DNA of 64,000 nt from Deltaproteobacteria bacterium (GTDB taxonomy: Bacteria; Myxococcota_C; UBA6777). Both the position numbers and the translations under genes were made by a program. The notes below the pieces were generated by a model that worked only from the letters and a program-made list of their open reading frames with translations, searched no databases and was not told the origin of the DNA. The number at the start of each line of letters is the position of its first letter. Position 1 is the first letter of the stretch. Shown here one piece after another: positions 51,264 through 61,158 of this stretch. The stretch lies in NCBI GenBank assembly GCA_002731275.1, contig PCBK01000017.1:1-64000 (forward strand), in the 5' to 3' direction.

Positions 51264-52691
51264 ATGACGACACATTCCGAACCAAGCGATCTCGATATCC
51301 TGTTGGACTCAGGCCACGAAGACGAAATCCGCAGTTTCTTGCGTCTCCTCCAGCGCGACGAGTTAATCGAGTTGCTTCAGGAATTGTCCACTCCCCACCG
51401 CGCAAAGATCTTCTCTTACCTGCACCCCTCTGATCTCGCGGACTTCCTCACACAGCTGCCAGAAGTCGAGTGGAATGCGGTCCTTGAAGAGCTCGACCAC
51501 GAAGCGCTCTCCGACCTCCTCTCAGAGCTGGAAGATCCAGAGATCCAGCGCCTTCTGCAGATGATCCAACACCAGGAGTTGCCTGCGATCCTCTCGGATA
51601 TGGAGTCCGATGACGCGGCAGATATCCTTGGGGAATTGAGTGAACAACAAGCGCTCGCGATCCTCAAACAGATGCCTGATGAAGAGTCCGACCCCATCGA
51701 AAAGCTGCTACAATATCCAGAGGACAGTGCCGGCGGATTGATGCAGACAGAGCTGATCGCGGTCCCTACGACGTACAGCGTATCGGAGACGATCGAGGCC
51801 ATTCGAATGCTCGCCGAAAAAGATGACGATCTCGATATATACGAGATCTTTGTGATCGACGAACGCCATCGACTGGAAGGGCAGATCTCCCTCAAAACCC
51901 TGATCCTCGCTGATCCCACCTCAACACTTGGTGGGCTACTCGACGCAGAACACTATTGGGTCCACCCCGAGCTCGATCAAGAAGAGGTCGCCGACTACTT
52001 CCAAAAATACGATCTCATCAGCCTCCCTGTTGTCGACAAAGGACACCATTTGCTAGGGCGCATCACTGTCGATGATGTCGTCAACGTCATCGAAGAAGAG
52101 GCCTCGGAGGACATCCTCCAGCTCGCAGGGGCCAACAAACAGGATCTCGTCTACGACAAGATCCTGAGGAGCGTAATGTTGCGTATTCCCTGGCTGTTTA
52201 CCAACCTCGGTGGAGGGTTGCTGACGGGATATTTGATGTGGTTGTACAAAGCGACGCTCAGTGAGATCCTCGCGCTCATAACATTTGTCCCCGTGATCAC
52301 AGGGATGGGTGGAAATGTTGGGACACAATCATCGAGCATCACGGTCCGAGGCTTCGCGATCAATCGTATCGACTTGAGCAACTTTGGCCGCTACCTCTTC
52401 AAAGAGATGCGCGTTGGTGCGTTGCTTGGTGTACTATGCGGGGGCTCACTGATGCTCATCGGCTACCTATGGCATGGTAACCCAATGCTCGGTGTCGTTG
52501 TAGGATCATCCCTGTTTATGGCCATGACACTCGCGGCCATCACTGGCTCTTTGTTCCCTGCGTTTTTTACTCGCATCAAGATCGACCCAGCGTTAGCATC
52601 TGGGCCGTTTGTCACGACGATTAACGACGTGACAGGGATTTTGATCTATTTGACCACTGCGACGATTTTTCGCCAATGGCTTTTGCACTGA
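51264..52691 (+). CDS. mgtE: Magnesium transporter MgtE
   Basis: The protein has 475 residues, normal for MgtE. An N-terminal superhelical domain (1-140) is followed by two CBS domains (about 145-275) that sense cytoplasmic Mg2+, a linker helix and five membrane helices. The selectivity motif TGMGGNVGTQSSS is intact, and the C-terminal DPALASGPFVTTINDV motif is typical. AAAGGAAG precedes the ATG. It moves Mg2+ down its gradient when CBS-bound Mg2+ is low. Confidence 0.96.
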   Translation: MTTHSEPSDLDILLDSGHEDEIRSFLRLLQRDELIELLQELSTPHRAKIFSYLHPSDLADFLTQLPEVEWNAVLEELDHEALSDLLSELEDPEIQRLLQMIQHQELPAILSDMESDDAADILGELSEQQALAILKQMPDEESDPIEKLLQYPEDSAGGLMQTELIAVPTTYSVSETIEAIRMLAEKDDDLDIYEIFVIDERHRLEGQISLKTLILADPTSTLGGLLDAEHYWVHPELDQEEVADYFQKYDLISLPVVDKGHHLLGRITVDDVVNVIEEEASEDILQLAGANKQDLVYDKILRSVMLRIPWLFTNLGGGLLTGYLMWLYKATLSEILALITFVPVITGMGGNVGTQSSSITVRGFAINRIDLSNFGRYLFKEMRVGALLGVLCGGSLMLIGYLWHGNPMLGVVVGSSLFMAMTLAAITGSLFPAFFTRIKIDPALASGPFVTTINDVTGILIYLTTATIFRQWLLH

Positions 52692-52769
52692 ACCTTGTTC
52701 TTACTGTGGACTTTGAGACAATAAGAAGTCTTCCTTCACCATGTACCATGCCTATGGGAGAGTCAGAGA

Positions 52770-53417
52770 ATGGACGTTGCGAGCTTACCAGCCGTCATCA
52801 CCCCTGCGTTGTTTTTTGAGAAGATGCTCATTGAATGGGCTGAAGAGATCTTTACCCCTCCCCCTCTGATTGAGGAGGTCAAATTTGCCATCCAGATCGA
52901 CCTCGTGGGAGATGAAGGTGGGATGTGGAGTCTCCACTTTGATCTGGGCGATGTAGAGTGCCAAACAAGCCCAGCGATGCGACCTCTGCTCGCGTTTAAA
53001 GGACACAGTGACGCGTGGATGACGACGTCTGGTCAGTGGCTAAAGGAGTTTGCACAAAAAATCGAGGACGCAGGCGGTCCAGAGGATTTTATCGAACAGC
53101 TCATTGAGAAAGAGCGCCAACAAGGACACCCCGAGATTCGCTTGACAGATGATATCTTGCAGGCACTTCTCCAACACCCAACCATGTTTGCGTTTACACT
53201 CAAGGACTACGAAGGACAAGATATGCACCTGCTCATGGGGTTGTGGTGCACGGACTTCTCCAAGAGTCCTGATATCACCGTGACATTAGACGGAGAAACG
53301 CTACGTGCCTTACGTGACCAAACACTCCACCCACTCAGCGCCTGGAAGCAAAAAAAGATACTCGTCGAGGGGAACTTGAATCTCGGCCTGAAGTTGGCCA
53401 AAATACTCCGTCCATGA
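52770..53417 (+). CDS. SCP2-like sterol-carrier domain protein
   Basis: The protein has 215 residues. The C-terminal half has the SCP2 layout: DITVTLDGETLRALRDQTL, followed by KKILVEGNLNLGLKLAKIL. The N-terminal half (FAIQIDLVGDEGGMWSLHFD and LLAFKGHSDAWMTTSGQW) looks like a second, diverged copy of the same fold. It should bind a hydrophobic ligand in the cytoplasm. It follows mgtE by 78 bases and may be co-transcribed. Confidence 0.72.
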   Translation: MDVASLPAVITPALFFEKMLIEWAEEIFTPPPLIEEVKFAIQIDLVGDEGGMWSLHFDLGDVECQTSPAMRPLLAFKGHSDAWMTTSGQWLKEFAQKIEDAGGPEDFIEQLIEKERQQGHPEIRLTDDILQALLQHPTMFAFTLKDYEGQDMHLLMGLWCTDFSKSPDITVTLDGETLRALRDQTLHPLSAWKQKKILVEGNLNLGLKLAKILRP

Positions 53418-53488
53418 TCCAACATAGACCTCTATTCCATGAGGCTTGTCACCAAAATCTTACCACCTATAAGACCATCGTGTCGGTC

Positions 53489-53518
53489 TTGGCAATTCGC
53501 AGTGGGATGTGGTATGGT
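53489..53518 (+). promoter_or_regulatory. Possible promoter for the Hsp70-like gene
   Basis: TTGGCA (53489-53494) and TATGGT (53513-53518) are 18 bases apart. It lies about 85 bases before the ATG at 53602, inside a 184-base gap. Confidence 0.4.
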
Positions 53519-53601
53519 TGGGATTGGTTTCAGGAGCAAGTGGTCACGGAGAGACCAAAACATCAGGTAAATTCGGTTTTTGAGCCCGATAAGGACAAAA
53601 C

Positions 53602-55452
53602 ATGCACGAAGAAGACCAGTTTACGATTGGGATTGATTTGGGGACCACCAACTCGTGTGTCACGTTTATGGATGGCAACCGTCCACGTGTTATCCCCAAT
53701 CGCTCCGGTTATTCAACGACGCCTTCGATCGTCGCCTTTACCAACAAAGGTCGTCGTCTCGTGGGTCAACTCGCGAAAAGACAGGCGGTGGTCAACTCCG
53801 CAAACACCATTTACGCTTCAAAACGCCTTATAGGTCGTCGCTGGGACAGCCCCCTTCGTGCAAGGATCCAGGAGATCGTCCCCTACCAACTCTCTGGCGA
53901 CATGGGTGGAGGTATCCGTATCGACATCCAAGACCAACACTACTCCCCCGAAGAGATCGGGAGTATTGTCCTCGCGGAGCTCAAACTCGTCGCCGAAGAA
54001 TACCTTGGACACTCCGTCACCAACGCGGTGATCACTGTCCCTGCCTACTTCAATGATGCACAGCGTCAGGCGACCAAAGACGCTGGTCGGATGGCTGGCC
54101 TGGAAGTCCTGCGCATCATCAACGAACCCACAGCCGCTGCACTTTGCTATGGATTCGGCAAACAAAACAACCAAAAAATTGCCGTTTACGATCTGGGAGG
54201 AGGGACATTTGATATCTCTATCCTCGAGATCAACGATGGGGTCTTTGAGGTCCTCTCGACAGCAGGAGACACCTTCCTCGGTGGAGAAGATTTTGATCAA
54301 CGTGTTATCGAGTGGTTGGTGTTTAGCTTTGCCAAAGAGCACAAGATCGACCTGCGCAAAAACAAGATGGCGCTGCAACGTCTAAAAGAGGCTTCGGAGA
54401 ACGCCCGCTGTGAACTCTCAAGTGTGACAGAGACCGAGATCAACCTGCCCTTCTTGATTACAGACAACCAGGGACAAACCCTCCACCTGCGAAAAGTCCT
54501 CACACGAGAAAAACTCGAGACCCTTACAGCAGACCTGATCGATCGCACCATTCAAATTTGCCAAAACACACTCGAAGAAGCATACATCAGCCCCGAAGAG
54601 ATCGACGAAGTCTTGTTGATCGGTGGGATGTCACGTATGCCCAAAATTCAACAAGCCATCACACAACACTTTGGTCATCCCCCAAACAGAGGTATCCACC
54701 CAGACGAAGCCGTCGCGCTCGGCGCTGCCGTCCAAGGTGCTGCGCTGCTCGAAGAACGCACAGACGTCCTCCTACTCGACGTGACCCCCCACTCCCTTGG
54801 GATCATGATCGCGGGCGGTTTCTACCAAATCCTGATCGAACAAAACACCACTGTCCCTTGCTCTCACAGTCACATCTTTACGACCGTGAAAGACTACCAA
54901 ACACAGGTCAAGATCCTCGTGCTCCAAGGGGAATCATCCAGGGCTGAGGAGAATGAGCTGCTCGGAGAGTTTGTCCTCGACGGATTGCGTCCTGCGCCTC
55001 GTGGTGAGGTACAAGTTGAGGTCACATTCTCGATCTCGGCAGATGGGATTGTCTCTGTCTCTGCAAGAGATTTGGAGACCAACCAACAACAATCGATCCT
55101 CGTCACCGCCACAAGCCGACTCAGTGAAGAAGAGATGCGGCGCATCATCGAAGAAAACCGAGACTTCGCGCTAGAGGCCAAGACGAGCGAAGAGTTCGAA
55201 CGGCAGCGCAGTGTCGCAGAACAAGATATGCAACACATCCTTGACTTGCTTCCACAGGTACAAGAGATTGTAAGTAACTCCTCTTTTGGACAGGAAGCCC
55301 TGGGCAAGGCCGAAGAGATCATTCTTCGCACAGAACAGGCCATCGAAGAGGAAAATTTGATGGTGTTGGCCTCTGTTTTGCCAGCCCTTCAACGAACAAG
55401 GAAGATATTCCGGCAGATCCTCGACCACTCCCTCAACAGTGGACGAATGTAG
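53602..55452 (+). CDS. DnaK/Hsp70-like chaperone paralogue
   Basis: The protein has 616 residues, with AAGGAC upstream. The ATPase domain is intact: [54 protein letters not shown] and LIGGMSRMP. The substrate-binding beta domain ([16 protein letters not shown]) and a helical lid follow. The end (HSLNSGRM) lacks the acidic EEV-type tail of housekeeping DnaK, and no grpE or dnaJ is nearby, so it is probably an accessory Hsp70. Such paralogues exist in myxobacteria. It is followed after 13 bases by a TPR protein that is likely to be its partner. Confidence 0.93.
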   Translation: MHEEDQFTIGIDLGTTNSCVTFMDGNRPRVIPNRSGYSTTPSIVAFTNKGRRLVGQLAKRQAVVNSANTIYASKRLIGRRWDSPLRARIQEIVPYQLSGDMGGGIRIDIQDQHYSPEEIGSIVLAELKLVAEEYLGHSVTNAVITVPAYFNDAQRQATKDAGRMAGLEVLRIINEPTAAALCYGFGKQNNQKIAVYDLGGGTFDISILEINDGVFEVLSTAGDTFLGGEDFDQRVIEWLVFSFAKEHKIDLRKNKMALQRLKEASENARCELSSVTETEINLPFLITDNQGQTLHLRKVLTREKLETLTADLIDRTIQICQNTLEEAYISPEEIDEVLLIGGMSRMPKIQQAITQHFGHPPNRGIHPDEAVALGAAVQGAALLEERTDVLLLDVTPHSLGIMIAGGFYQILIEQNTTVPCSHSHIFTTVKDYQTQVKILVLQGESSRAEENELLGEFVLDGLRPAPRGEVQVEVTFSISADGIVSVSARDLETNQQQSILVTATSRLSEEEMRRIIEENRDFALEAKTSEEFERQRSVAEQDMQHILDLLPQVQEIVSNSSFGQEALGKAEEIILRTEQAIEEENLMVLASVLPALQRTRKIFRQILDHSLNSGRM

Positions 55453-55465
55453 CAAGGGCGTCAGT

Positions 55466-57094
55466 ATGGATAAGCGCGCACAACTCATCGCACTCCTGGA
55501 AAAAGGCCTGGACCATTTTGGCCAGGGTGATCTCGACACAGCGAAACAAAACTGGTTGCAGGTCCTCTCACTCGATCCAAGCAACGAGAAGGCCAAAGAG
55601 TATCTCCAGTATCTGGAGACCGAGTACCCCGGAAATACAAACGCAATACCAGAAGCGCTTGAGGCAGATCTTCCCTTTCAAAGTCAAGATCACATGCATG
55701 CCTACACACAAAGTGGACAAGCGCACATTCCAGTACACGATCCACATCATGTCCCCGATGATAATCCGTGGCTCTCTCATCCCTCCACCCCACCAGAAAA
55801 CAACTGGCAAGCGACAGAGCTTGAGCTTGAGCTTGAGCACGAGCCCAACGGGGAATGGAACCCTTCAGGAGATGACTTTTTGCGCCCAAACGCGCAAGAG
55901 TGGAGCCCTTCCCCACACGAGACAGCCCCTCCACAGCAAACCTACGAATACCAAGGTCCCAACGGATACGCACAGGACCCCCAATATACACCACAGTACG
56001 ATCCGCCCGCTTCCCACGCTGAGACGATGTACCCTAGCTACCTCGACTACAACATCGAATCCGAAGATCTCAGCAGAAGCCCCATCCCAGAACCGCTAGG
56101 TCCTGCACAACCTGTCGAACCAGAACAATTTCTCGAAGAGGATTTCCAGGACCCTTCTCCAGCCGCACAACACAACCCAAGTGGCTACCAAGTCAACTAC
56201 TCACCGTACAATACAGAGGCTTACCCCCAAGACGTATTGACCTCTCGCTACGAACCAACAAAGCCACCACAAGCCGATGTCTCAGCGTATTACCGCGAGG
56301 AAGACATCCTCCCTCAACCCCCTCCGCGCCCAAAACCAAAGATCCGAGAGCGGTTATCCAACCAAGCAGATACAGCTCAATCATCCTCCGCCAACATACC
56401 CTCTGTAGAAAACAACAAGGGGCACCACCCATACGACTCTTCAGCACAGCACACTTCTGCGCAAATGCCGATGGAAAGTACCCTCAATTACATCACCCCA
56501 AACAAGACAAAACATCCCCAAAGCAAAAGTGGTGATAACTTCTCTCTCCCCCCTTGGGCATCAGACGCGTTTAAAAAGACACTGACCCCAAAACCAGCGT
56601 CCCCAAAATCTCTGGCCAAGGAAGCCTTTGCAGAGACATACATCGCTCCAAACAATGACAACCCCCCTCTCGTCGCAGCACCGAGCAATCCCCCTCCTGC
56701 AGATGAGCCCGACGACGAGTTGGAGCTCCTACTCTCCGGCGCAGAGGACCTCATCGATGCGAGAGATTATAGCGGCGCAATGGAGCTGTTAGAACTCTGC
56801 CTTGACTCATCTCCACACCACGGCAAAGCCAAAAGCCTCGTGCAGAAATGTGAACAGCAGCTCGCATCGCAGTACCAGGAACAATTTCAGGATCTTGATA
56901 TGATCCCAAAGATGGACTGTCACCCTGATCAGCTCACACAGCACAGACTTGACCACCAAGCAGGTTTTGTCATCTCACAACTCGATGGACATACGAGTAT
57001 CCAAGATCTCCTTCTGATCACAGGGCTCGAAGAATTTACGTTGCTGCGCATCCTCAGCCAGCTCGTGGATAAAAATCTTGTTTCGCTCTCTTGA
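55466..57094 (+). CDS. TPR-like protein with long Pro-rich linker
   Basis: The protein has 542 residues from the ATG at 55466. Residues 1-55 hold a TPR-like helix pair (RAQLIALLEKGLDHFGQGD, then LSLDPSNEKAKEYL). Residues 60-410 are disordered, rich in Pro, Gln and Tyr (PQYTPQYDPPA, PPPRPKPK). Another TPR-like pair follows near 415-465 (AEDLIDARDYSGAMELLEL). The last 70 residues (DGHTSIQDLLLITGLEEFTLLR) resemble the short C-terminal winged-helix-like domain found in many myxobacterial regulatory proteins. It is paired with the Hsp70-like gene. The function is unknown. Confidence 0.75.
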   Translation: MDKRAQLIALLEKGLDHFGQGDLDTAKQNWLQVLSLDPSNEKAKEYLQYLETEYPGNTNAIPEALEADLPFQSQDHMHAYTQSGQAHIPVHDPHHVPDDNPWLSHPSTPPENNWQATELELELEHEPNGEWNPSGDDFLRPNAQEWSPSPHETAPPQQTYEYQGPNGYAQDPQYTPQYDPPASHAETMYPSYLDYNIESEDLSRSPIPEPLGPAQPVEPEQFLEEDFQDPSPAAQHNPSGYQVNYSPYNTEAYPQDVLTSRYEPTKPPQADVSAYYREEDILPQPPPRPKPKIRERLSNQADTAQSSSANIPSVENNKGHHPYDSSAQHTSAQMPMESTLNYITPNKTKHPQSKSGDNFSLPPWASDAFKKTLTPKPASPKSLAKEAFAETYIAPNNDNPPLVAAPSNPPPADEPDDELELLLSGAEDLIDARDYSGAMELLELCLDSSPHHGKAKSLVQKCEQQLASQYQEQFQDLDMIPKMDCHPDQLTQHRLDHQAGFVISQLDGHTSIQDLLLITGLEEFTLLRILSQLVDKNLVSLS

Positions 57095-57228
57095 CATGGC
57101 TTGCGAATTCTCACGGTGTATGCTACACCCTACAACGCAAGCACCGAGCTATTGCAGCCAAGAGAGTTTCCAAAAAAGCTCCCATACAACCACACTCACC
57201 AGCACACTTCACTCGAGCTGAGCTCTTC

Positions 57229-57675
57229 ATGTGCATGTTGCATCACAAAGACACCAAATCCCACACCTCGCTCGTCCATCTCTCTCGTATATTTCGCGGC
57301 CTGACCCCTTGGTTCCTCGCCACACTTGCGTGTCTACTGCTCGCCTGCCCGCTCCAGAGGAAACCCTTACGCCCTTACCCCCCTCCCCCCGCAAAGAGCA
57401 GCGCAATCACTCAAAAAGTCCGATGGTTTCGCACCTCTTTTTACAATTACTACCAACTTGAACGACAGCTCGCAAACCCACAAGATCGACTCAGAAGGTT
57501 GATCAAACAATTCCCCAACATCGCCACGCTGACCTTTTTTCGAAACCAGTCGTATGTCGAGAAGCGCAAAAAGCAAGGCCAGAGACTCAACAACCTCGCA
57601 CAATTTTATATGCTCATGAACCTCCTCATCAAAGAGACCATCCCCATACCATCCACTCCCCCGAAACAACGCTAA
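57229..57675 (+). CDS. Putative small lipoprotein
   Basis: The protein has 148 residues if the ATG at 57229 is used; an ATG at 57235 and upstream starts are possible and no good ribosome binding site is seen. A basic N-terminus leads to a hydrophobic segment with lipobox LLLAC (FLATLACLLLACPL). The mature part is basic and Pro-rich with FNYYQLERQLANPQDR-like helices. No family is recognised. It lies between the TPR gene and folE on the same strand. Confidence 0.5.
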   Translation: MCMLHHKDTKSHTSLVHLSRIFRGLTPWFLATLACLLLACPLQRKPLRPYPPPPAKSSAITQKVRWFRTSFYNYYQLERQLANPQDRLRRLIKQFPNIATLTFFRNQSYVEKRKKQGQRLNNLAQFYMLMNLLIKETIPIPSTPPKQR

Positions 57676-57713
57676 CATCGTTTTCCCGTACCACGACAAG
57701 GAGAAGGTAGTCG

Positions 57714-58307
57714 ATGCCAAAAACAAAACCGGAGCTCACCCCTCACAACGCTCCACACACCGCCTCGATGCAAGATGCAGTCCGCTCGCTCCTTGAATCC
57801 TCTGGTTTCTCAATGGACGAACCCCACTTACAAGACACACCACAACGTGTCGCGACTTGTTGGCAAACACACCTGCTAGATGGACATCAAATGGACGCAG
57901 CAACCCTGCTCTCCGAAACATTCCCCTCCGAGGGGCAGGGACTCATCGTCGCAAAAGACATCTTTATCCAGGGACTTTGCCCTCACCACCTCCTGCCATT
58001 CTTCGGAAGAGCACACATCGCGTACCAACCTGATGAACACATCGTCGGATTTTCCAAGCTCGCAGAGCTACTGCAATGTTTCTCACATCGATTGACGCTT
58101 CAGGAAAAAGTGACGCAAGAGGTCTGTGACGCTCTCGAACAACATTTAGGCGCAAAAGGGACAGGCTGCATTATAGAGGCAACCCACACCTGTATGATTT
58201 TACGTGGTGGTGAGCAACGACAAAGTCAGGTCTTGACCAGTCAATTTACAGGCACCCTTAGAGACAATCCCCCCTGGCAGCAAATGATGCCCTCCTCCAG
58301 GCTCTAA
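57714..58307 (+). CDS. folE: GTP cyclohydrolase I FolE
   Basis: The protein has 197 residues with AAGGAG upstream. It opens GTP to 7,8-dihydroneopterin triphosphate, the first step of folate and pterin synthesis. Zinc and catalytic residues are in GLCPHHLLPFFGRAHIAY (Cys and His) and in the second zinc Cys of EATHTCMILRGG. The motif GFSKLAELLQCFSHRLTLQE is typical. The C-terminal part QSQVLTSQFTGTL matches the family in place of the usual TxxxxGxF. It ends by overlapping the convergent matrixin gene by 4 bases. Confidence 0.95.
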   Translation: MPKTKPELTPHNAPHTASMQDAVRSLLESSGFSMDEPHLQDTPQRVATCWQTHLLDGHQMDAATLLSETFPSEGQGLIVAKDIFIQGLCPHHLLPFFGRAHIAYQPDEHIVGFSKLAELLQCFSHRLTLQEKVTQEVCDALEQHLGAKGTGCIIEATHTCMILRGGEQRQSQVLTSQFTGTLRDNPPWQQMMPSSRL

Positions 58308-59164
58308 CGGACCAACCTCCCTCTACGCAACACAAACAAACACAACAATCCAAGAGACCACAACAGCCATCCATCCCCGTGAGCAGAGACTGTTGAGCAA
58401 CCAAGTCCCCTCTCAATATCGATCTGTTTGTAGATTGGGACGTTGATCTCTTTGGGTTTGTAGAGTGTACAGACGGCTTGTATATCATCCGCGTCGAGGT
58501 CTCTCTTTTTGAGCTCTTGGTCGAGCGCTGAGGCGTACATGGTCGCCTTTTCGACGTCACTGTGCCCCAAACCGACCATGTGCCCAATCTCATGTGTCAC
58601 TGTATTTTGGATGTCACGGAAGATGTTGTTCTCATCCTCCGTTTGTGTGGTCAAACGGAACAATGGGTTGGACGCATTGATCTCCATATCAGCGTCCAAG
58701 ATCTCACCAGTATCGAGGTTTTGTGTGGTCGTCGTCATCGCAAGGGATTGTTGATCGTGACGCCACTGCCCCTGATCCAAGAAAAAACGTATGAGATTGG
58801 TGTTGCAACTATCACAACTCTCATTGTAACCAATCGCCGTTGTACTTGGAACACGGCCTGTTGACTGGAATTGCAATGGTGAGGCGATCCCACCACATGT
58901 GATCCCAGCCCACGCACGAAAAGAGTTCTCAATCGCGTCGAACTCGCTACCAGAGACTCCCCAGTCCTTGTTTTTTTCGTAGTATTCTCCAAGCCCCGCG
59001 GTGTCGATCGCGTAGCCGATCGGGAAGCGCTTCCAGTGAAGTGGTGCGCCATTGTCCGTTCGATTAAACTCATATGCGGAGGCGAGACGATGTCCCCAAG
59101 GCGCCGCTTGAAAGAGACCAACGAGCGCAAAAAAGAGCGCGATACGAAGATACATTTGTTGCAT
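58304..59164 (-). CDS. Matrixin-type metalloprotease with MYXO-CTERM-like tail
   Basis: The protein has 286 residues. The ATG at 59164 has AGAGGA upstream; residues 1-25 are a signal peptide. The zinc site is HEIGHMVGLGH with the Met-turn ATMYAS, as in matrixins. The C-terminus has GCSTVS, then a hydrophobic helix (WLLWSLGLLCLFVL) and a basic end (RRGRLVR). This is the three-part layout of MYXO-CTERM surface-sorting signals, which supports a Myxococcota origin. It probably cleaves proteins at the cell surface. Several Cys in the mature part may form disulphides. Confidence 0.9.
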   Translation of the reverse strand: MQQMYLRIALFFALVGLFQAAPWGHRLASAYEFNRTDNGAPLHWKRFPIGYAIDTAGLGEYYEKNKDWGVSGSEFDAIENSFRAWAGITCGGIASPLQFQSTGRVPSTTAIGYNESCDSCNTNLIRFFLDQGQWRHDQQSLAMTTTTQNLDTGEILDADMEINASNPLFRLTTQTEDENNIFRDIQNTVTHEIGHMVGLGHSDVEKATMYASALDQELKKRDLDADDIQAVCTLYKPKEINVPIYKQIDIERGLGCSTVSAHGDGWLLWSLGLLCLFVLRRGRLVR

Positions 59165-59304
59165 TTGTATGTCCTCTGGCACAAAAGTACGGGGAAACAA
59201 ACCCACACCACGAACGAGCCACAAACTTCAGGTGATGTGAGAAAGAATCCCATTGTGCGAAAAGTACCTGCAGGTACTCATTCACCCACAAAACATATCA
59301 CTTT

Positions 59305-59847
59305 TTACGATGATATGGAAGGCTCCAAAGAGTCGGGAAACAAAGAGGGGCTCGAACCCAAAACACATCCATTGCGTTGAACCCAGGCCTGCCAATCCAC
59401 ATCAGGCTCAAAGCGAAACAGGATGGGAAAAGGGAAACGCTTCGCGATCAAAGCCCTGTCAGCATACTCTGGTGCAAAGTGTTGCTCGGGTCCAATGTGG
59501 ATGCACACAGCCAGACGACCAATGTCTTCGGCAGGCCCCCACACCTGAGGAATATACCAATCCAACCAACCAAAGAAGTCAGCGGTCATCTCTTCACTTG
59601 CTTCAAAGGTAACAAGCTCTTTTCCGTCCAGTCCAAGCCACTGTTGGAATGCAGGTAGCAACTCGTCTTCCACCATGGGTACAGCTGCGACTCCCGCCGC
59701 AGACACTCCCCAATGGTTGAGAAAAAAAAGCATAATATCATGCCATTCGTCGGTAAGCCCTGGAAAAGTATACTTGTCTCGCTCTGTATCCAATCGTTCA
59801 CTCCTTTCATCACGATCACACGATGCAGTGGCCAAATGAGCCAACAT
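59305..59847 (-). CDS. Hypothetical protein, about 180 residues
   Basis: The start is uncertain: ATG at 59847 is used, but GTG and TTG codons up to 59898 are possible and none has a strong ribosome binding site. The protein is acidic and rich in Trp and Phe (FFGWLDWYIPQVWGP, FRFEPDVDWQAWVQ). No signal peptide or motif is recognised. It looks like a soluble globular protein. Confidence 0.5.
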   Translation of the reverse strand: MLAHLATASCDRDERSERLDTERDKYTFPGLTDEWHDIMLFFLNHWGVSAAGVAAVPMVEDELLPAFQQWLGLDGKELVTFEASEEMTADFFGWLDWYIPQVWGPAEDIGRLAVCIHIGPEQHFAPEYADRALIAKRFPFPILFRFEPDVDWQAWVQRNGCVLGSSPSLFPDSLEPSISS

Positions 59848-60002
59848 CTGATCCAAAATCAACCCGCAAATCGTACCCCTCACAGGCGCTCTTGACAAGG
59901 TATCTGCTTACGTTCATGATAACGCACAACAAGAGAGTACATCGATAACACCTACAACCTCCCTACCGAACTTACTTGGAGCGCATACGAAGGAGAAAAA
60001 GT

Positions 60003-60905
60003 ATGAAGAAATTGCTCACTCTCGCGATCATGTTCGCCGCGACACCTGCATTTGCGAACACACCTGTTGCAAAAAAAACAACAAAGAAGACCGTCGTCGC
60101 TAAAAAAGTTGAAGCCAAAAAAGTTGAGGTCAAAAAAGCAGCCTCACCGACAACCAAGGCGACCAAAAAAGCTCCCGCCACAGAGCCTCCACTGTACAGC
60201 ATTGACTCCGCAGCAAAACCGGCTCCACCAGCAAAAACAGCTCTCGCACGTATCCTCAGAGCACAACACCTTCGCGTCTGTGTTCGCTCAGATGTACCTC
60301 CATTTGGGTACTTTACAAACAAAGGCCTGACAGGCTTTGACATCAGCCTCGCGACCGAGCTCGCCAAGCGTATCAGCATCGACTACAAGAAAAACCTGCA
60401 CATCGGATGGACTGTGATCACCGCTGGCGCACGTATCACGAGCTTGCAACAAAAAACATGTGATATTGTCATCGCAGCATTTTCCTACACGAAAAGTCGC
60501 GCAAAACTCGTCTCCTTCAGCAAAATCTACTTGTTGACGGACAAAGTCCTCGTCGCAGCAGCGAACTTGACCAGGAAAACGCCTGTGATCGCCCGTGTCA
60601 AAGGGACAACAGGTAAACTCGATATCAAAGGTGAAGTGCGTTACTACAACAACTATCAAGAGATCATCAACGCGATGGAAGAAGGCACTGTCGATTACGT
60701 CATCGCAGACCGCCCCATCGCGCTGCACATGATCCGAAGCGTGACACGCCCCTTCAATATCACCAAAACACTCTCCAAAAACGCCGAACATTATGCTGTG
60801 GGTATGAACAAAGGCGACACACACCTTTTAAAAGCCGTCAACAGCGCGCTCTCAAGTCTCGCTCAATCAGGACGTCTTACGTACCTTCACCGTCAGTGGC
60901 TCTAA
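60003..60905 (+). CDS. Family 3 periplasmic solute-binding protein
   Basis: The protein has 300 residues. AAGGAG lies 8 bases before the ATG at 60003. The signal peptide is KKLLTLAIMFAATPAFA. A Lys/Ala-rich linker of about 50 residues (KKTTKKTVVAKKVEAKKVE) precedes the binding domain. The SBP family 3 signature is VRSDVPPFGYFTNKGLTGFDI, with DIVIAAFSYTKSRAKLVSFSK and AMEEGTVDYVIADRPIA later, as in amino acid binding proteins. No ABC permease or ATPase gene is nearby, so it may serve another transporter or act as a sensor. The unusual linker could anchor or extend it. Confidence 0.88.
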   Translation: MKKLLTLAIMFAATPAFANTPVAKKTTKKTVVAKKVEAKKVEVKKAASPTTKATKKAPATEPPLYSIDSAAKPAPPAKTALARILRAQHLRVCVRSDVPPFGYFTNKGLTGFDISLATELAKRISIDYKKNLHIGWTVITAGARITSLQQKTCDIVIAAFSYTKSRAKLVSFSKIYLLTDKVLVAAANLTRKTPVIARVKGTTGKLDIKGEVRYYNNYQEIINAMEEGTVDYVIADRPIALHMIRSVTRPFNITKTLSKNAEHYAVGMNKGDTHLLKAVNSALSSLAQSGRLTYLHRQWL

Positions 60906-61158
60906 CCCACTGACTCCAAGTACTGCTCTCTCCTTCCACCCCTTCTCTGCCTGTTCCACCCAAATTTTGATCATAGAAACACCACGCTCATATTGACGAA
61001 ATGGGTCCTTTGCCTGTACAAAGAATGGACGCAAAAGCATATTCTCATGACTGCGGACCTCTCAAGAGACCGATGCATACAATATGCGTTCAGGACAGCT
61101 CATCCAAAAGAACCCGGCCAAGTCGCCGGAATAAGGTATTTGTGGAGACGAAAAAGAT

